The notes beneath the pieces are model-generated. The model worked only from the letters and a program-made list of their open reading frames with translations, was not told the origin of the DNA and made no database searches. A DNA stretch of 64,000 nucleotides. It comes from an uncultured Polaribacter sp. GTDB lineage: Bacteria > Bacteroidota > Bacteroidia > Flavobacteriales > Flavobacteriaceae. Shown piece by piece: positions 50,826 to 61,831 of this stretch. Location of the stretch: the NCBI RefSeq assembly GCF_947497695.1, contig NZ_CANMHM010000002.1, positions 401,387 through 465,386 on the forward strand, in the 5' to 3' direction. Both the position numbers and the translations under genes were made by a program. Every line of letters starts with the position of its first letter. Within the stretch, counting starts at the first letter, position 1.

Positions 50826-51228
50826 TGACAAAGAAATACATACTAGCAGTTTAACTTTATCATATCTAATTTCAGTTAAAAATAGGAATATCTTACTGAG
50901 CTTGTATAAGAACATACAAACATGTATCAGAAAGTCTTAGACAAGATTAGACTGACAAAAACGTTACTGAAATTGTACTAGTTTAAAATCAAAAAAATAA
51001 AGACTTTAAATGATTAAATTGATCTAAAAACCTTATCAATTAATTCTCATCAAAAGAAAAAAAAGAATCATTTCCTTTTGATTAAATGATAGGTTTCTGT
51101 TATTAGTTTCGAACTTTAAAAATAAGTGATTTACTAATTAAATATATTGCGAAGTCAGCAATTAAATAATTTCGAACATATTTTAACGGGTAGTTTTATA
51201 CTTATTTTAATTTAAAATTTGAGTAAAT
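50826..51228. other. Gene-free AT-rich stretch
   Basis: I see no ORF with coding character on either strand, and no clear RNA gene. A weak inverted repeat (ATCATTT/AAATGAT, about 51073-51096) is present. It separates the kinase from the convergent adhesin locus. Confidence 0.5.
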
Positions 51229-51232
51229 AAAA

Positions 51233-51270
51233 AAACAGGATTCAACTACTTATGCAGTCTAATCCTGTTT
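51233..51270 (-). terminator. Terminator of the OmpA/adhesin operon
   Basis: AAACAGGATT and AATCCTGTTT form a perfect 10-bp stem. On the minus strand the second arm runs into TTTTTTT. It lies 75 bp past the OmpA stop codon. Confidence 0.85.
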
Positions 51271-51344
51271 TATATTTAAAATATCAGTAGTTAGTTACTA
51301 AAGATTATTTATTAATTACTAGTTTTCAAATGTAAATTTGATGA

Positions 51345-52979
51345 TTAATAATTAATATATTCATCACTAATTTGTTCTGGGTTTAAAACCACAAACTCAG
51401 TACGTCTGTTTAATTGGTGCTCAGATTCAGAACATTTAACACCGTTAGAACAACGATTCACTAACTCAGTTTCACCATAACCTCTACCTGTAATTCTAGA
51501 AGCACTAATTCCTCTCATAATTAACCATTCTCTAGTAGATGTTGCTCTTCTGTCAGACAAACTCCAGTTATAATCATCAGAAGCTCTACTATCTGTATGA
51601 GAACCTAATTCAATATTAATACCTGGGTATCTATTCATGACTCTTACAACTCTTTCTAATTCAATTGCTGCATCTGGTCTAATGTAAGATTTATCTAAAT
51701 CAAAATAAATCATATCAAGATCTATCATCACTTTTCTTCTATTGTTTGTATTAGTAGTAACAAAATCTCCTCTTACTGGGTTTAAGTTTAATCCTAAGTT
51801 TAATTTTAAATCTAACTCTGCTGTAGTCATAAAAGTAGCAGAATCAATTTCATATCCTGGCTTACTACCTACTACTTTGTAAGCTGTTTCACAATCTACA
51901 GGAAAAGAAAATGTTGCATAAGCATCTGCAAAAACAGATTCTAAAAGTACACCACTAGCATTGAATAAATCTACTTTTGCACCAGGTAATAGTTTGTTTG
52001 TACCCAATTCTCTTACAACACCATTTGCTATTTGAGAACAGTCTAGATTTGCTTTTGCCTTCTTTTTGTCTGGAGATTTAAAATAGTAAATATCATCATC
52101 TCCTTTTCCACCATCACGATTAGAAGAGAAATGACCTTCATTTTTACCTGTGTAAAACACTAAATTAAAATCATCTTTAACAGAGTTTATTGGATGACCT
52201 AAATTTTTTGGTGTTGCATTACTTGCTAAATCTGAAATATCTACTTTATAAATATCTAAACCACCTTTTCCTCTTCTTCCATCTGAAGAAAAGTATAAAA
52301 CGTCATTTTCATCTACAAAAGGAAACATTTCTTTTTCAAAAGTATTCACGCTAGAACCTAAATTTTGAGGAGTACCATAACTACCATCATCATTTATATC
52401 TACTACAAAAATATCTGTTTCACCTAAAGAACCTGGCATATCAGAAGTAAAATATAACTTCGTTTCATCTTTATTTAATGCAGGATGACCTGTTTGATAC
52501 TCTTTACTATTAAAAGGCATCTCTTTAATGTCTGTCCACTCTCCATTATCACCAATAGTAGCTCTGTAAAGTTGAATTAAATTTGTTCCTTTTTTACTAG
52601 CTGTATACTTCTTTTTTAAATAATTATTTCTTGAAAAATAAACAGTTTTTAAATCTTTTGTAAAAGCTACATTAGATTCATGATACTTAGTATTTAGAGT
52701 ACTTGAAAAAGGTTTTGCATTATTAATTTCACCATCTTCATCAAGTATACCTTCATACAAATCTAAAAAAGGCTGTCGATTGTCTTTCCAAACCTTTGCT
52801 GGAGCTCCTTTTTCTTTTCTACTTGATGCAAAAATAGCTTGATTATCACCAAAGTAAGATACACCAAAGTCAGAATTCTCTGTATTTACAGCAATATTTT
52901 TTATTGTGTAATTTTCCATTTCTTGTGCTGAAACTAAACTAGCACATAAGACTAATAATATAAGGGTAATTTTTCTCAT
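51345..52979 (-). CDS. OmpA-family protein with PD40 propeller
   Basis: A 544-residue exported protein with signal peptide (ILLVLCASLVSA). A PD40/WD40-like beta-propeller follows (repeats such as KLYFTSDMPGSLGETDIFVV and LYFSSDGRRGKGGLDIYKV, about 50-310), then a carboxypeptidase-regulatory-like domain (about 320-395) and a C-terminal OmpA peptidoglycan-binding domain (ELGSHTDSRASDDYNWSLSD). This layout is standard for the OmpA proteins that follow PorP/SprF genes at type IX secretion adhesin loci. It lies 17 bp after the chimeric PorP/SprF gene. Confidence 0.92.
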   Translation of the reverse strand: MRKITLILLVLCASLVSAQEMENYTIKNIAVNTENSDFGVSYFGDNQAIFASSRKEKGAPAKVWKDNRQPFLDLYEGILDEDGEINNAKPFSSTLNTKYHESNVAFTKDLKTVYFSRNNYLKKKYTASKKGTNLIQLYRATIGDNGEWTDIKEMPFNSKEYQTGHPALNKDETKLYFTSDMPGSLGETDIFVVDINDDGSYGTPQNLGSSVNTFEKEMFPFVDENDVLYFSSDGRRGKGGLDIYKVDISDLASNATPKNLGHPINSVKDDFNLVFYTGKNEGHFSSNRDGGKGDDDIYYFKSPDKKKAKANLDCSQIANGVVRELGTNKLLPGAKVDLFNASGVLLESVFADAYATFSFPVDCETAYKVVGSKPGYEIDSATFMTTAELDLKLNLGLNLNPVRGDFVTTNTNNRRKVMIDLDMIYFDLDKSYIRPDAAIELERVVRVMNRYPGINIELGSHTDSRASDDYNWSLSDRRATSTREWLIMRGISASRITGRGYGETELVNRCSNGVKCSESEHQLNRRTEFVVLNPEQISDEYINY

Positions 52980-52996
52980 CTTTATCTGTTTTTATT

Positions 52997-54310
52997 TTAA
53001 AAGAATCTAGGACTCTTCAATTGTTTTTTTGTGAAATCAAATAACAACATTATTTCATGACTACCTGTATTAAATTCTCCAAAAGGAGTAATTGTATGAT
53101 CATAAGCATAACCAACTCTAAAGTTTTTATTTACTTGAAAACCAAGCATTCCACTTACAGAATCATCTAATCTGTGAGATAGTCCTATTTCAAATTTCTC
53201 ATTAATTAAGAAATTACCATTAATATCTACAGATAGAGGTGCACCTGCAACTCCTTTTAACATTGTTGATGGTTTAAACTTTAAATTATCTGTTAAATCA
53301 AAAACATAACCAGATGTTACAAAGAAATGTGTGTTTTCTGAAGCAGTACTTACTAAGCTTTTATCTAAATGCCTTGTTTCTAAAAAGTTTGGTGCAGAAG
53401 CCCCAAAGTAAAATTTATCTGTATAATAATAAATACCCGCTCCAACATTTGGTGTAACTTCATTTACAGGAACGTTTAAAGGATCTAAAATAGGATTTAC
53501 CATTATAGTTACTGTTGCTTTATCGCAAAAACCACTTAAATCACAAATTTCATATTCAATGGTATCTGTACCATTGTAATTTGTATTTGGTGTGTACACA
53601 ATAAAATCATCTGATGGATTATTTGGTGTACCTCCTTCATTTACAAAAGCTGTTCCGTTTGTTGGGGCAATTGTAATTGTCATTGGTATTGTTGTTGATG
53701 GTCCATCTGTACCAAAACTGTCATTACCAATAACAGCAATGTTATTATTATTACTATCTTCATCCACAACGTTTATTGGATCATCAATTGCAAATAATGA
53801 TGTTTTTGTAAAAGTACGTCTTGCTACTCTGTTACCTGTAATATTAATACCAGGATCAGAAACACTCATAATAGCTTCAAACCCGTTTAAAGTTTCTGCT
53901 TGGGTAGAGTTTTGTATAACAGATATAGGAAAAAGTATATCTCCAAAACCATCAGCTGGAATCATAGCGTTTTGCGTAAACGTTAATATATTATTAGCAA
54001 CATTATAATTTGCAGAGAAATAATTTAATAAAGTACCTGATATACTAGTTACATCATCTGAAGTTAGTTTAATTCGCTGAAAATTTACAGAAATTGTAAC
54101 ATTTGCAACACCTGGTGCAGACTGAGCAGGTATTTCTAAACCACCTGATTCTATAAACCTAAATCCTGCATCTCCATCTTTTATGCCTACAACGCTATTT
54201 TCTATAGCATTTAAAGGTGCTGTAATCATAGGATCAGCAAGCCCTACCGATTGTGCATTTACAAAAAGCACTGCACCTAAAAAAAACACTAATAACCCGA
54301 GCTTTTTCAT
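52997..54310 (-). CDS. Chimeric protein: adhesin N-terminus joined to the C-terminal half of a PorP/SprF barrel
   Basis: 437 residues from the ATG at 54310 (best signal peptide, FLGAVLFVNAQ; nine more codons are open upstream). Residues 20-180 match the N-terminal domain of the neighbouring giant adhesin (shared [26 protein letters not shown]). Residues 185-280 are one adhesin repeat ([35 protein letters not shown]). From about 285 the sequence becomes PorP/SprF-type: GAGIYYYTDKFYFGAS, PNFLETRHLDK, RVGYAYDHTITPFGEFNTGS. PorP/SprF is normally about 300-330 residues; only the last 150 or so remain. Either a natural fusion by deletion or an assembly error could explain it. Confidence 0.85.
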   Translation of the reverse strand: MKKLGLLVFFLGAVLFVNAQSVGLADPMITAPLNAIENSVVGIKDGDAGFRFIESGGLEIPAQSAPGVANVTISVNFQRIKLTSDDVTSISGTLLNYFSANYNVANNILTFTQNAMIPADGFGDILFPISVIQNSTQAETLNGFEAIMSVSDPGINITGNRVARRTFTKTSLFAIDDPINVVDEDSNNNNIAVIGNDSFGTDGPSTTIPMTITIAPTNGTAFVNEGGTPNNPSDDFIVYTPNTNYNGTDTIEYEICDLSGFCDKATVTIMVNPILDPLNVPVNEVTPNVGAGIYYYTDKFYFGASAPNFLETRHLDKSLVSTASENTHFFVTSGYVFDLTDNLKFKPSTMLKGVAGAPLSVDINGNFLINEKFEIGLSHRLDDSVSGMLGFQVNKNFRVGYAYDHTITPFGEFNTGSHEIMLLFDFTKKQLKSPRFF

Positions 54311-54453
54311 ATTATACATTTTAAAATTTTCCATCATTAATCTTTAATTAATACCATCAATTCTTTTATTACTTTTTAGCATACTATAAAAGATGTTGCT
54401 AAATAATTTAAGAATTTATTGTGTTTATAAAAATGAGCTATTTGAGGCAGAGA

Positions 54454-54523
54454 AGTTTAATTAAGTTTAAATTTTAAAATAACATTAGTTATTAAAAGAA
54501 TCAAAAGAAACCTTAATTAAACT
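54454..54523 (-). terminator. Terminator-like palindrome after the giant adhesin
   Basis: AGTTTAATTAAG and CTTAATTAAACT form a 12-bp stem with a 46-nt loop. Outer GAGG/CCTC bases also pair. It lies 36 bp past the adhesin stop and may only partly stop transcription into the chimeric gene. Confidence 0.5.
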
Positions 54524-54558
54524 CCGCTTTTTTACCTCACTATTAATAGCTATCTCTT

Positions 54559-57500
54559 TTAATTATTACTATTATTACTAAAGTTGATATATTCTATATC
54601 ATCATTGTTTGATATATTAATTTCATCTCCAGAGAAATATTTTATAGTTACTTTTAGAGGGAATGTTCCTGCAGTATTTGGAGCTGGGTTGTATGTAGCA
54701 TTGATTCCTAAAAACTTAGCTGTATTTGCCATAAAAATACCTCCATTACCTATGTATGTAAATTTGTGTAATGCAGGGTGTGACCCATCATAAACCCATT
54801 CACTGTTTTGAACTAGCTCACCATTAAAAGTTGTTAAAGTATTATCAAAGCTAATTTGTAATTCATCATTTTTAAGAATTCTTAATTCTACATCATTACT
54901 ACCTGATTCATCTGCATTGTCATACTCACCTACTAATACTCTAAAATCAATGTTCCCTGATGCTCCAATTACAGTAGTATTCCCAGAGAATAATGTCGGA
55001 GAAAAATCTGGTATTGGTGCTGGTGTAACATTTATTGTTACCATTGCTGTATCACAGTTACCTGCAGCATCACATACTGTGTAATTAAATGTATCTACTC
55101 CTATAAAATCTAAATTAGGTACATAAGTTACCACATCATCACTAGGGTTGTTTGGTGTATTATTTGGATCTGTAATTACTACAGTTCCATTTGGTGGATT
55201 TGATGATATAATTGTTCCGTTTGTTGGTACATCATTGTCATTTGTAAATACATCTACAACTAACGGAATATCCTCAATAGTAGTTCTTACATCATCTACT
55301 ACATCTACAATAGGGTTGATTGTAATGTTTACAGTAGCTGTATCACAATCTCCTGTAGAATCACATATTTGGTATACAAAACTATCTAATCCATTATAGT
55401 TGGCATTAGGTGTATACACAATTGTATCATCTGTTGGGTCATTTGGTGTTCCTCCATTATTTACTACTGCTGTTCCATTTGCTGGTGCACTTGTAACTGT
55501 AATTGCACTTGCAGATGGTCCATCAGGTCCAAAAGTATCATTTGTTAATACTGTAACTATTACACTTGCATCTTCATTAACAGTTGCAGGATCATTCGTT
55601 GCTACTGGTAAATCGTTATCTGGTGTTACCGTTACATTTACAGTTGCTGTATCACACACACCATTAAAAGTACATATTTGATATACAAAACTGTCTGGCC
55701 CACTATAATCAGGATTTGGTGTATAATCTACAGTATCATCTGTTGGGTCATTTGGTGTTCCTCCATCATTTACAACTGCAATACCATTTGTTGGTGGTGT
55801 TGTAACATTTATTGGTCCGTTTGATGGTGTATCAGGTCCAAAATCATCATTTGTTAATACAGGTATGTTTACCGTTTCATCTTCATCTACAGTTGCAGGA
55901 TCATTATTTGCAACAGGAGCGTCATCTACTGGATTAATCGTTAACATTACAGTTGCTAATGCACAATCTCCGTTAGAATCACAAATTTGATAAATAATAC
56001 TATCTGGTCCGTTGTAATTTAGATTTGGTGTATAGTCAATTGTATCATCAGTAGGATCAATTGGTGTTCCTCCATTATTAATTACTGCTGTACCATTTGT
56101 TGGTGCAGTAATAATCATTACTGGTGAAAAAGATGGTCCATCTCCATTAAAGTTATCGTTTGCTAATATTATGATGTTATTCAATCCACTATCTTCATTA
56201 ATAGTTACTGGATCATCATTTGCTTCAGGAACCTCATTTACAGGTGTTACTGTAACATTCACAGTTGCTGTATCACACACACCAGTTGCTGTACATATTT
56301 GATATGTAAAACTATCTGGCCCACTATAATTAGGGTTTGGTGTATAATCTACAGTATCATCTGTTGGATCATTTGGTGTTCCTCCATCATTTACAACTGC
56401 TGTTCCATTTGTTGGTGGAGTTGTAATTGTAATTGGTCCATTTGATGGTCCATCAGGTCCAAAAGTATCATTTGTTAATACTGTTACATTTATTGGTGTG
56501 TCTTCATTTACTGTTACAGGATCATTGTTTGCAATAGGATCATCATTTACTGGTGCTACTGAAACATTTACAGTTGCAGTATCACAATCTCCATTAGCAT
56601 CACAAATTTGGTAGACAAAACTGTCTGGTCCATTGTAATTAGCATTTGGTGTATATACTACTGTATCATCTGTTGGGTCATTTGCTGTTCCTCCATTATT
56701 TACTACTGCAATTCCATTTGCTGGTGCACTTGTAACGGTAATTGTTCCTGTAGATGGTCCATCGCCTCCAAAACTATCATTTGTTAATACAAGTACATTT
56801 ACACTTGCATCTTCATTTACACTTGCAGGATCATTTTGTGCTACTGGCACATCATTCATTGGTGTTACTGTTACATTTACTGTTGCAGTATCACAAACGC
56901 CATTTATAGTACATATTTGGTATGTAAAACTATCTGGACCATTATAATCTGGGTTTGGTGTATACACTACAGTATCATCTGTTGGGTCATTTGGTGTACC
57001 TCCATCATTTACAACTGCTGTACCATTGGTTGGTGGAGTTGTAACTGTTATTGGTCCATTTGATGGTCCATCAGGTCCAAAAGTATCATTTGTTAATACA
57101 GGTACAATAATAAAATTATCTTCATTTACTGTTACTGGATCGTTGTTTGCAATAGGATTATCATTTACTGGAGTTACTGAAACATTTACAGTTGCAGTAT
57201 CACAATCTCCATTTGCATCACATATTTGGTATACAAAACTGTCTGGTCCATTGTAATTAGCAGTTGGTGTGTAAACTACTGTATCATCTGTTGGGTCATT
57301 TGGTGTTCCTCCATTGTTTACTACTGCAGTACCATTTGCTGGTGCAGATGTAACAGTAATAGCTCCTGTAGAAGGTCCATCGCCTCCAAAAGTATCATTA
57401 TTTAATACGGTTACAGTTACTGATTGGTCTTCTAAAACACTTGCTGGATCTGTATTTGCCACAGGTAAAGTATTTACTGGCACTACTGTTACGTTTACAG

Positions 57501-60500
57501 TTGCAGTATCACAATCTGCATTTGAATCACATATTTGATATACAAAACTATCTGGCCCATTGTAATTACCTGTTGGTGTATACACTACAGTATCATCTGT
57601 TGGGTCATTTGGTGTTCCTCCATTATTTACTACTGCTGTACCATTGGTTGGTGCAGTTGTAATTGTAATGGTTCCTGTTGATGGTCCATCGCCTCCAAAT
57701 GTATCATTTGCTAATACTGGTACATTTACTGTAGCACCTTCATTTACACTTGCTGGATCTGTATTTGCTAATGGTAAATCGTTTACAGAAATTACAGTTA
57801 CATCAACTGTTGCTGTATCACAATCTCCATCTGCATCACAGATTTGATATGTAATACTATCTGGTCCGTTATAATTTGGATTTGGTATATAAGTAATTGT
57901 ATCATCTGTAGGATCATTTGGTGTTCCTCCATTATTTACTACTGCAGTTCCGTTAGTTGGTGCAGTTGTAACTGTAATTACTCCTGTTGATGGTCCATCG
58001 CCTCCAAAAGTATCATTTGCTAATACTGGCACGGTGATAACACTATCTTCATTTACATCTACTGGATCTGTATTTGCAGTTGGAAAATCATCTACTGGTG
58101 TAACAGTCATATTTACTGTTGCAGTATCACACAATCCATCTGTATTACAGATTTGATATACAAAACTATCTGGTCCATTATAATCTGGATTTGGTGTATA
58201 ATCAATCGTATCATCTGTTGGATCGTTTGGTGTTCCTCCATCATCTACTACTGCAGTACCATTGGTTGGTGCAGTTGTAATTGTAATAGGTCCTACTGCT
58301 GGTAAGCCTGAACCAAAAGTATCATTTGTTAATACAGGAACATTTACAGTACCATCTTCTGGCACAGTTGCTGGGTCTGTATTTGCAACAGGTGGAGTCG
58401 TTGTATCTGCTACAGTAATATTTACTGTTGCTGTAGCACAATCTCCATTAGCATCACATATTTGGTATACTAAACTATCTGGTCCATCGTAATTTGAATT
58501 TGGTGTATATGTTACACTATCATCTGTAGGATCATTTGGTGTTCCTCCGTTATTTACTACTGCTGTTCCATTTGTTGGTGCAGTTGTAATTGTAATCATT
58601 CCTGTTGATGGTCCATCGCCTCCAAAATCATCGTTAGTTAAAACTACAATGTTATTATTAGCACTATCTTCATTAATTGTTGCTGGATCATTAACTGCTG
58701 TTGGTAAATCGTTAACAGAAATTACTGTTAAAGGTATGGTTGCTGTATCACAATCTCCATCAACATCACATATTTGGTATGTAATACTATCTGGTCCATT
58801 ATAATCTGCATTTGGAGTAAAATCAATTGAATCATCTGTAGGGTCATTTGGTGTTCCTCCATCATTTACTACTGCAGTACCATTAGTTGGTGTAACTGTA
58901 ATAGTAATTGTTCCTGTTGATGGTCCATCGCCACCAAAACTATCATTTGTTAATACAGGAATATTAGTAAGTCCACTATCTTCTAAAACACTTGTTGGAT
59001 CTGTAGCTGCTAAAGGGAAATCATCTTCTGGTGTTACTGTTACATTTACTGTTGCAGTTTCACAATCTCCATCAACATCACATATTTGATACACAAAACT
59101 ATCTGGTCCATTATAATTAGCATTTGGTGTATAATCAATAGTATCATCAGTTGGGTCATTTGGTGTTCCTCCGTCATTTACAACAGCTGTACCATTTGTT
59201 GGTGCAGTAGGTATTGTAATTGTACCTGTAGATGGTCCATCGCCACCAAAACTGTCATTTGTTAATACAGTTACATTTACTGTTCCGTCTTCTAAAACAG
59301 TTGCTGGATCTGCATTTGCAGTTGGAAAGTCATCTACTGAGTTTACAGTAACATTTACTGTTGCAGTGTCACAATCTCCATCTAAATCACATATTTGGTA
59401 TACAAAACTATCTGCTCCAAAATAATTTGCATTTGGCGTATATACAATTGTATCATCTGTAGGATCACTTGGTGTTCCTCCATTATTTACTACAGCTGTA
59501 CCATTTGATGGTGCAGATGTAACTGTAATTGCTGATGTTGATGGTCCATCGCCACCAAAAGTATCGTTTGTTAAAACTAATACAGTTACAGAAGCGTCTT
59601 CATTTACAGTTGCTGGGTCGTTAGTTGCTAAAGGTAAATCATTTACTGGTGTTACTGTAACATTTACAGTTGCAGTATCACAATCTCCATTTGCATCACA
59701 TATTTGATATACAATAGTATCTGGTCCATTATAATTACCATTTGGTGTAAAATCAATTGAATCGTCTGTTGGATCATTTGGTGTACCTCCATTATTTACT
59801 ACTGCTGTTCCATTAGTTGGTGCAACTGTAATTGTAATGGTTCCTGTTGATGGTCCATCTCCACCAAAACTATCATTTGTTAGTACTGGAAAGTTAGTAA
59901 GTCCACTATCTTCATTTACATTTAAAGGGTCGTTGTTTGCTACTGGATTATCATTAACTTGAATTACATTTATAGCTACTGTTGCAGTATCACAATCTCC
60001 ATCAGCATCACATATTTGATATATAAGACTATCTGGTCCATTATAGTTACCAGTTGGTGTGTAAGTTATACTATCATCTGTTGGGTCATTTGGTGTCCCT
60101 CCATTATTTATACTAGCAATACCATTAGATGGTCCACTTGTAATTGTAATCGTTCCTGTAGAAGGTCCATCGCCACCAAAATCATCATTTGTTAATACTA
60201 CAAGGTTATTATTTACACTATCCTCATTAACATTAATTGTTGGGTCATTGTTTGCTGTTGGAAAATCATCTACAGAAATTACATTCATTGTAACAGTTGC
60301 AGTATCACAATCTCCATTAGCATCACATATTTGGTATACAAAACTATCTGGTCCATTATAATTTGCATTCGGTATATAATTGATAGTATCGTCTGTTGGG
60401 TCATTTGGTGTCCCTCCGTTATTTACTACTGCTGAACCATTGCTAGCTGCAGAAGTAATTGAGATTGCACCTGTAGAAGGTCCATCGCCTCCAAAACTAT

Positions 60501-61692
60501 CATTTGTTAAAACGGCAACATTTGTAGTACCATCTTCACTTACATTATTAACTGGATCATTAGTTGCTACTGGAAAATCGTTTACTGGAGTTATAACAAC
60601 ATTTACTGTTGCTGTAACACAATCTCCATTAGAATCACATATTTGATATACAAAGCTATCGTTTCCGTTATAATTTGCATTTGGTGTATAGTCTATTGTA
60701 TCGTCTGTTGGGTCATTTGGTGTCCCTCCATTATTTACTACTGCTGTACCATTGCTAGCTGCAGTTGTAACTGAAATTACTCCTGTTGATGGCCCATCGC
60801 CTCCAAAACTATCATTTGTTAAAACAGTAACATTTACTGTTTGGTCTTCTAAAACAGTTGCTGGATCGTTAACTGCTGTTGGAAGATCATTTACTGGGGC
60901 TACAACTACATTTACAGTTGCTGTATCACAATCTCCATTGATATCACAAATTTGGTATACAAAACTATCTGTACCATTAAAATTTGCAGTTGGTGTATAA
61001 TCAATCGTATCATCTGTAGGATCATTTGGTGTTCCACCAATATTTACTACTGCTGTACCATTACTAGCTGCAGAAGTAATTGTAATTGCTGATGTTGATG
61101 GCCCATCAAATCCAAAAGTATCATTTGTTAATACTAATACATTAATGGTATCATCTTCATCTACATTTGCTGGATCATCAACAGCAATTGGTAATGAATT
61201 TGTATAAGTAAATACTGCTGCATTACCTTGTGCATTTGTATTTGCATCAGTTGCATTAATATTAGCATTTAAACCATTAAAAGAATCTCCTTGAACTGAA
61301 TTTTGTATAACTGTTATTGGAAAACTAACAGCTGCAGATGCATCACCAGGTATTATAGCGTTTTGAGTAAACGTCATAATATTAGTACCTGCGTTATATG
61401 CTACAGAAAAATAATTTAAAAGTGTACCTGTTATTCCATTAATGTCTGCTCCAGTTAAGTTAATATACTGTAAGTTAACACTAATTGTAACGTTGGGTAT
61501 TCCTGGAAAAGATTCTACAGGAACAGCTACTCCAGATGATTCTGCGAATGTAAAACCAGCTACCCCAGTTCCATTGTTTTCTACAGCTGCCAAAGGCGCT
61601 GGATTGATGGTTGCTTGTGGCAAAGATACTGATTGAGAATTCACAGTAAAAATGGCAAAGAGCAACGCCAGTAATAGTATGCTTTTTTTCAT
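54559..61692 (-). CDS. Giant tandem-repeat surface adhesin
   Basis: A 2,377-residue protein with signal peptide ([15 protein letters not shown]). A 150-residue N-terminal domain is followed by 20 consecutive Ig/cadherin-like repeats of about 103 residues (Big_9 or tandem-95 type). Each repeat has [10 protein letters not shown], an acidic [10 protein letters not shown] loop that could bind calcium, and a Cys pair in [15 protein letters not shown]. The last 140 residues (starting [14 protein letters not shown]) form a separate C-terminal domain shared with the next paralogue. It lacks the classical type A or B secretion signatures of type IX. It should be exported and shown on the surface, using the PorP/SprF and OmpA partners downstream. 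Confidence 0.9.
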   Translation of the reverse strand: MKKSILLLALLFAIFTVNSQSVSLPQATINPAPLAAVENNGTGVAGFTFAESSGVAVPVESFPGIPNVTISVNLQYINLTGADINGITGTLLNYFSVAYNAGTNIMTFTQNAIIPGDASAAVSFPITVIQNSVQGDSFNGLNANINATDANTNAQGNAAVFTYTNSLPIAVDDPANVDEDDTINVLVLTNDTFGFDGPSTSAITITSAASNGTAVVNIGGTPNDPTDDTIDYTPTANFNGTDSFVYQICDINGDCDTATVNVVVAPVNDLPTAVNDPATVLEDQTVNVTVLTNDSFGGDGPSTGVISVTTAASNGTAVVNNGGTPNDPTDDTIDYTPNANYNGNDSFVYQICDSNGDCVTATVNVVITPVNDFPVATNDPVNNVSEDGTTNVAVLTNDSFGGDGPSTGAISITSAASNGSAVVNNGGTPNDPTDDTINYIPNANYNGPDSFVYQICDANGDCDTATVTMNVISVDDFPTANNDPTINVNEDSVNNNLVVLTNDDFGGDGPSTGTITITSGPSNGIASINNGGTPNDPTDDSITYTPTGNYNGPDSLIYQICDADGDCDTATVAINVIQVNDNPVANNDPLNVNEDSGLTNFPVLTNDSFGGDGPSTGTITITVAPTNGTAVVNNGGTPNDPTDDSIDFTPNGNYNGPDTIVYQICDANGDCDTATVNVTVTPVNDLPLATNDPATVNEDASVTVLVLTNDTFGGDGPSTSAITVTSAPSNGTAVVNNGGTPSDPTDDTIVYTPNANYFGADSFVYQICDLDGDCDTATVNVTVNSVDDFPTANADPATVLEDGTVNVTVLTNDSFGGDGPSTGTITIPTAPTNGTAVVNDGGTPNDPTDDTIDYTPNANYNGPDSFVYQICDVDGDCETATVNVTVTPEDDFPLAATDPTSVLEDSGLTNIPVLTNDSFGGDGPSTGTITITVTPTNGTAVVNDGGTPNDPTDDSIDFTPNADYNGPDSITYQICDVDGDCDTATIPLTVISVNDLPTAVNDPATINEDSANNNIVVLTNDDFGGDGPSTGMITITTAPTNGTAVVNNGGTPNDPTDDSVTYTPNSNYDGPDSLVYQICDANGDCATATVNITVADTTTPPVANTDPATVPEDGTVNVPVLTNDTFGSGLPAVGPITITTAPTNGTAVVDDGGTPNDPTDDTIDYTPNPDYNGPDSFVYQICNTDGLCDTATVNMTVTPVDDFPTANTDPVDVNEDSVITVPVLANDTFGGDGPSTGVITVTTAPTNGTAVVNNGGTPNDPTDDTITYIPNPNYNGPDSITYQICDADGDCDTATVDVTVISVNDLPLANTDPASVNEGATVNVPVLANDTFGGDGPSTGTITITTAPTNGTAVVNNGGTPNDPTDDTVVYTPTGNYNGPDSFVYQICDSNADCDTATVNVTVVPVNTLPVANTDPASVLEDQSVTVTVLNNDTFGGDGPSTGAITVTSAPANGTAVVNNGGTPNDPTDDTVVYTPTANYNGPDSFVYQICDANGDCDTATVNVSVTPVNDNPIANNDPVTVNEDNFIIVPVLTNDTFGPDGPSNGPITVTTPPTNGTAVVNDGGTPNDPTDDTVVYTPNPDYNGPDSFTYQICTINGVCDTATVNVTVTPMNDVPVAQNDPASVNEDASVNVLVLTNDSFGGDGPSTGTITVTSAPANGIAVVNNGGTANDPTDDTVVYTPNANYNGPDSFVYQICDANGDCDTATVNVSVAPVNDDPIANNDPVTVNEDTPINVTVLTNDTFGPDGPSNGPITITTPPTNGTAVVNDGGTPNDPTDDTVDYTPNPNYSGPDSFTYQICTATGVCDTATVNVTVTPVNEVPEANDDPVTINEDSGLNNIIILANDNFNGDGPSFSPVMIITAPTNGTAVINNGGTPIDPTDDTIDYTPNLNYNGPDSIIYQICDSNGDCALATVMLTINPVDDAPVANNDPATVDEDETVNIPVLTNDDFGPDTPSNGPINVTTPPTNGIAVVNDGGTPNDPTDDTVDYTPNPDYSGPDSFVYQICTFNGVCDTATVNVTVTPDNDLPVATNDPATVNEDASVIVTVLTNDTFGPDGPSASAITVTSAPANGTAVVNNGGTPNDPTDDTIVYTPNANYNGLDSFVYQICDSTGDCDTATVNITINPIVDVVDDVRTTIEDIPLVVDVFTNDNDVPTNGTIISSNPPNGTVVITDPNNTPNNPSDDVVTYVPNLDFIGVDTFNYTVCDAAGNCDTAMVTINVTPAPIPDFSPTLFSGNTTVIGASGNIDFRVLVGEYDNADESGSNDVELRILKNDELQISFDNTLTTFNGELVQNSEWVYDGSHPALHKFTYIGNGGIFMANTAKFLGINATYNPAPNTAGTFPLKVTIKYFSGDEINISNNDDIEYINFSNNSNN
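55010..61150. repeat. Tandem coding repeats of about 310 bp (20 units)
   Basis: On the plus strand GGTGTTCCTCC-type blocks recur about every 306-321 bp from 55449 to 61029 (19 copies), plus one divergent unit at the 3' end. Units are similar but not identical, which offers many sites for recombination and copy-number change. Confidence 0.9.
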
Positions 61693-61775
61693 AATTTAGG
61701 TATTAATTGATAATTGTTTAAATGTGTAAAAATTGTACTCGTCTTAATAATTTTATTGTATGATATGTTTAAAGA

Positions 61776-61811
61776 GTACAAAAAGCAAATACACTATTTT
61801 ACTTTTTGTAC
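61776..61811 (-). terminator. Terminator of the upstream adhesin paralogue
   Basis: GTACAAAAAG and CTTTTTGTAC form a 10-bp stem around 16 nt. On the minus strand it lies 20-55 bp past the stop codon at 61832. The T run is weak. Confidence 0.55.
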
Positions 61812-61831
61812 TTTTTAATTCTTAATTAAAT

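Noticed and set aside
55010..61150. CRISPR-like array or many plus-strand ORFs
   Set aside because: The repeats are about 310 bp in-frame coding units of the minus-strand adhesin; plus-strand frames are their antisense and have low-complexity products.
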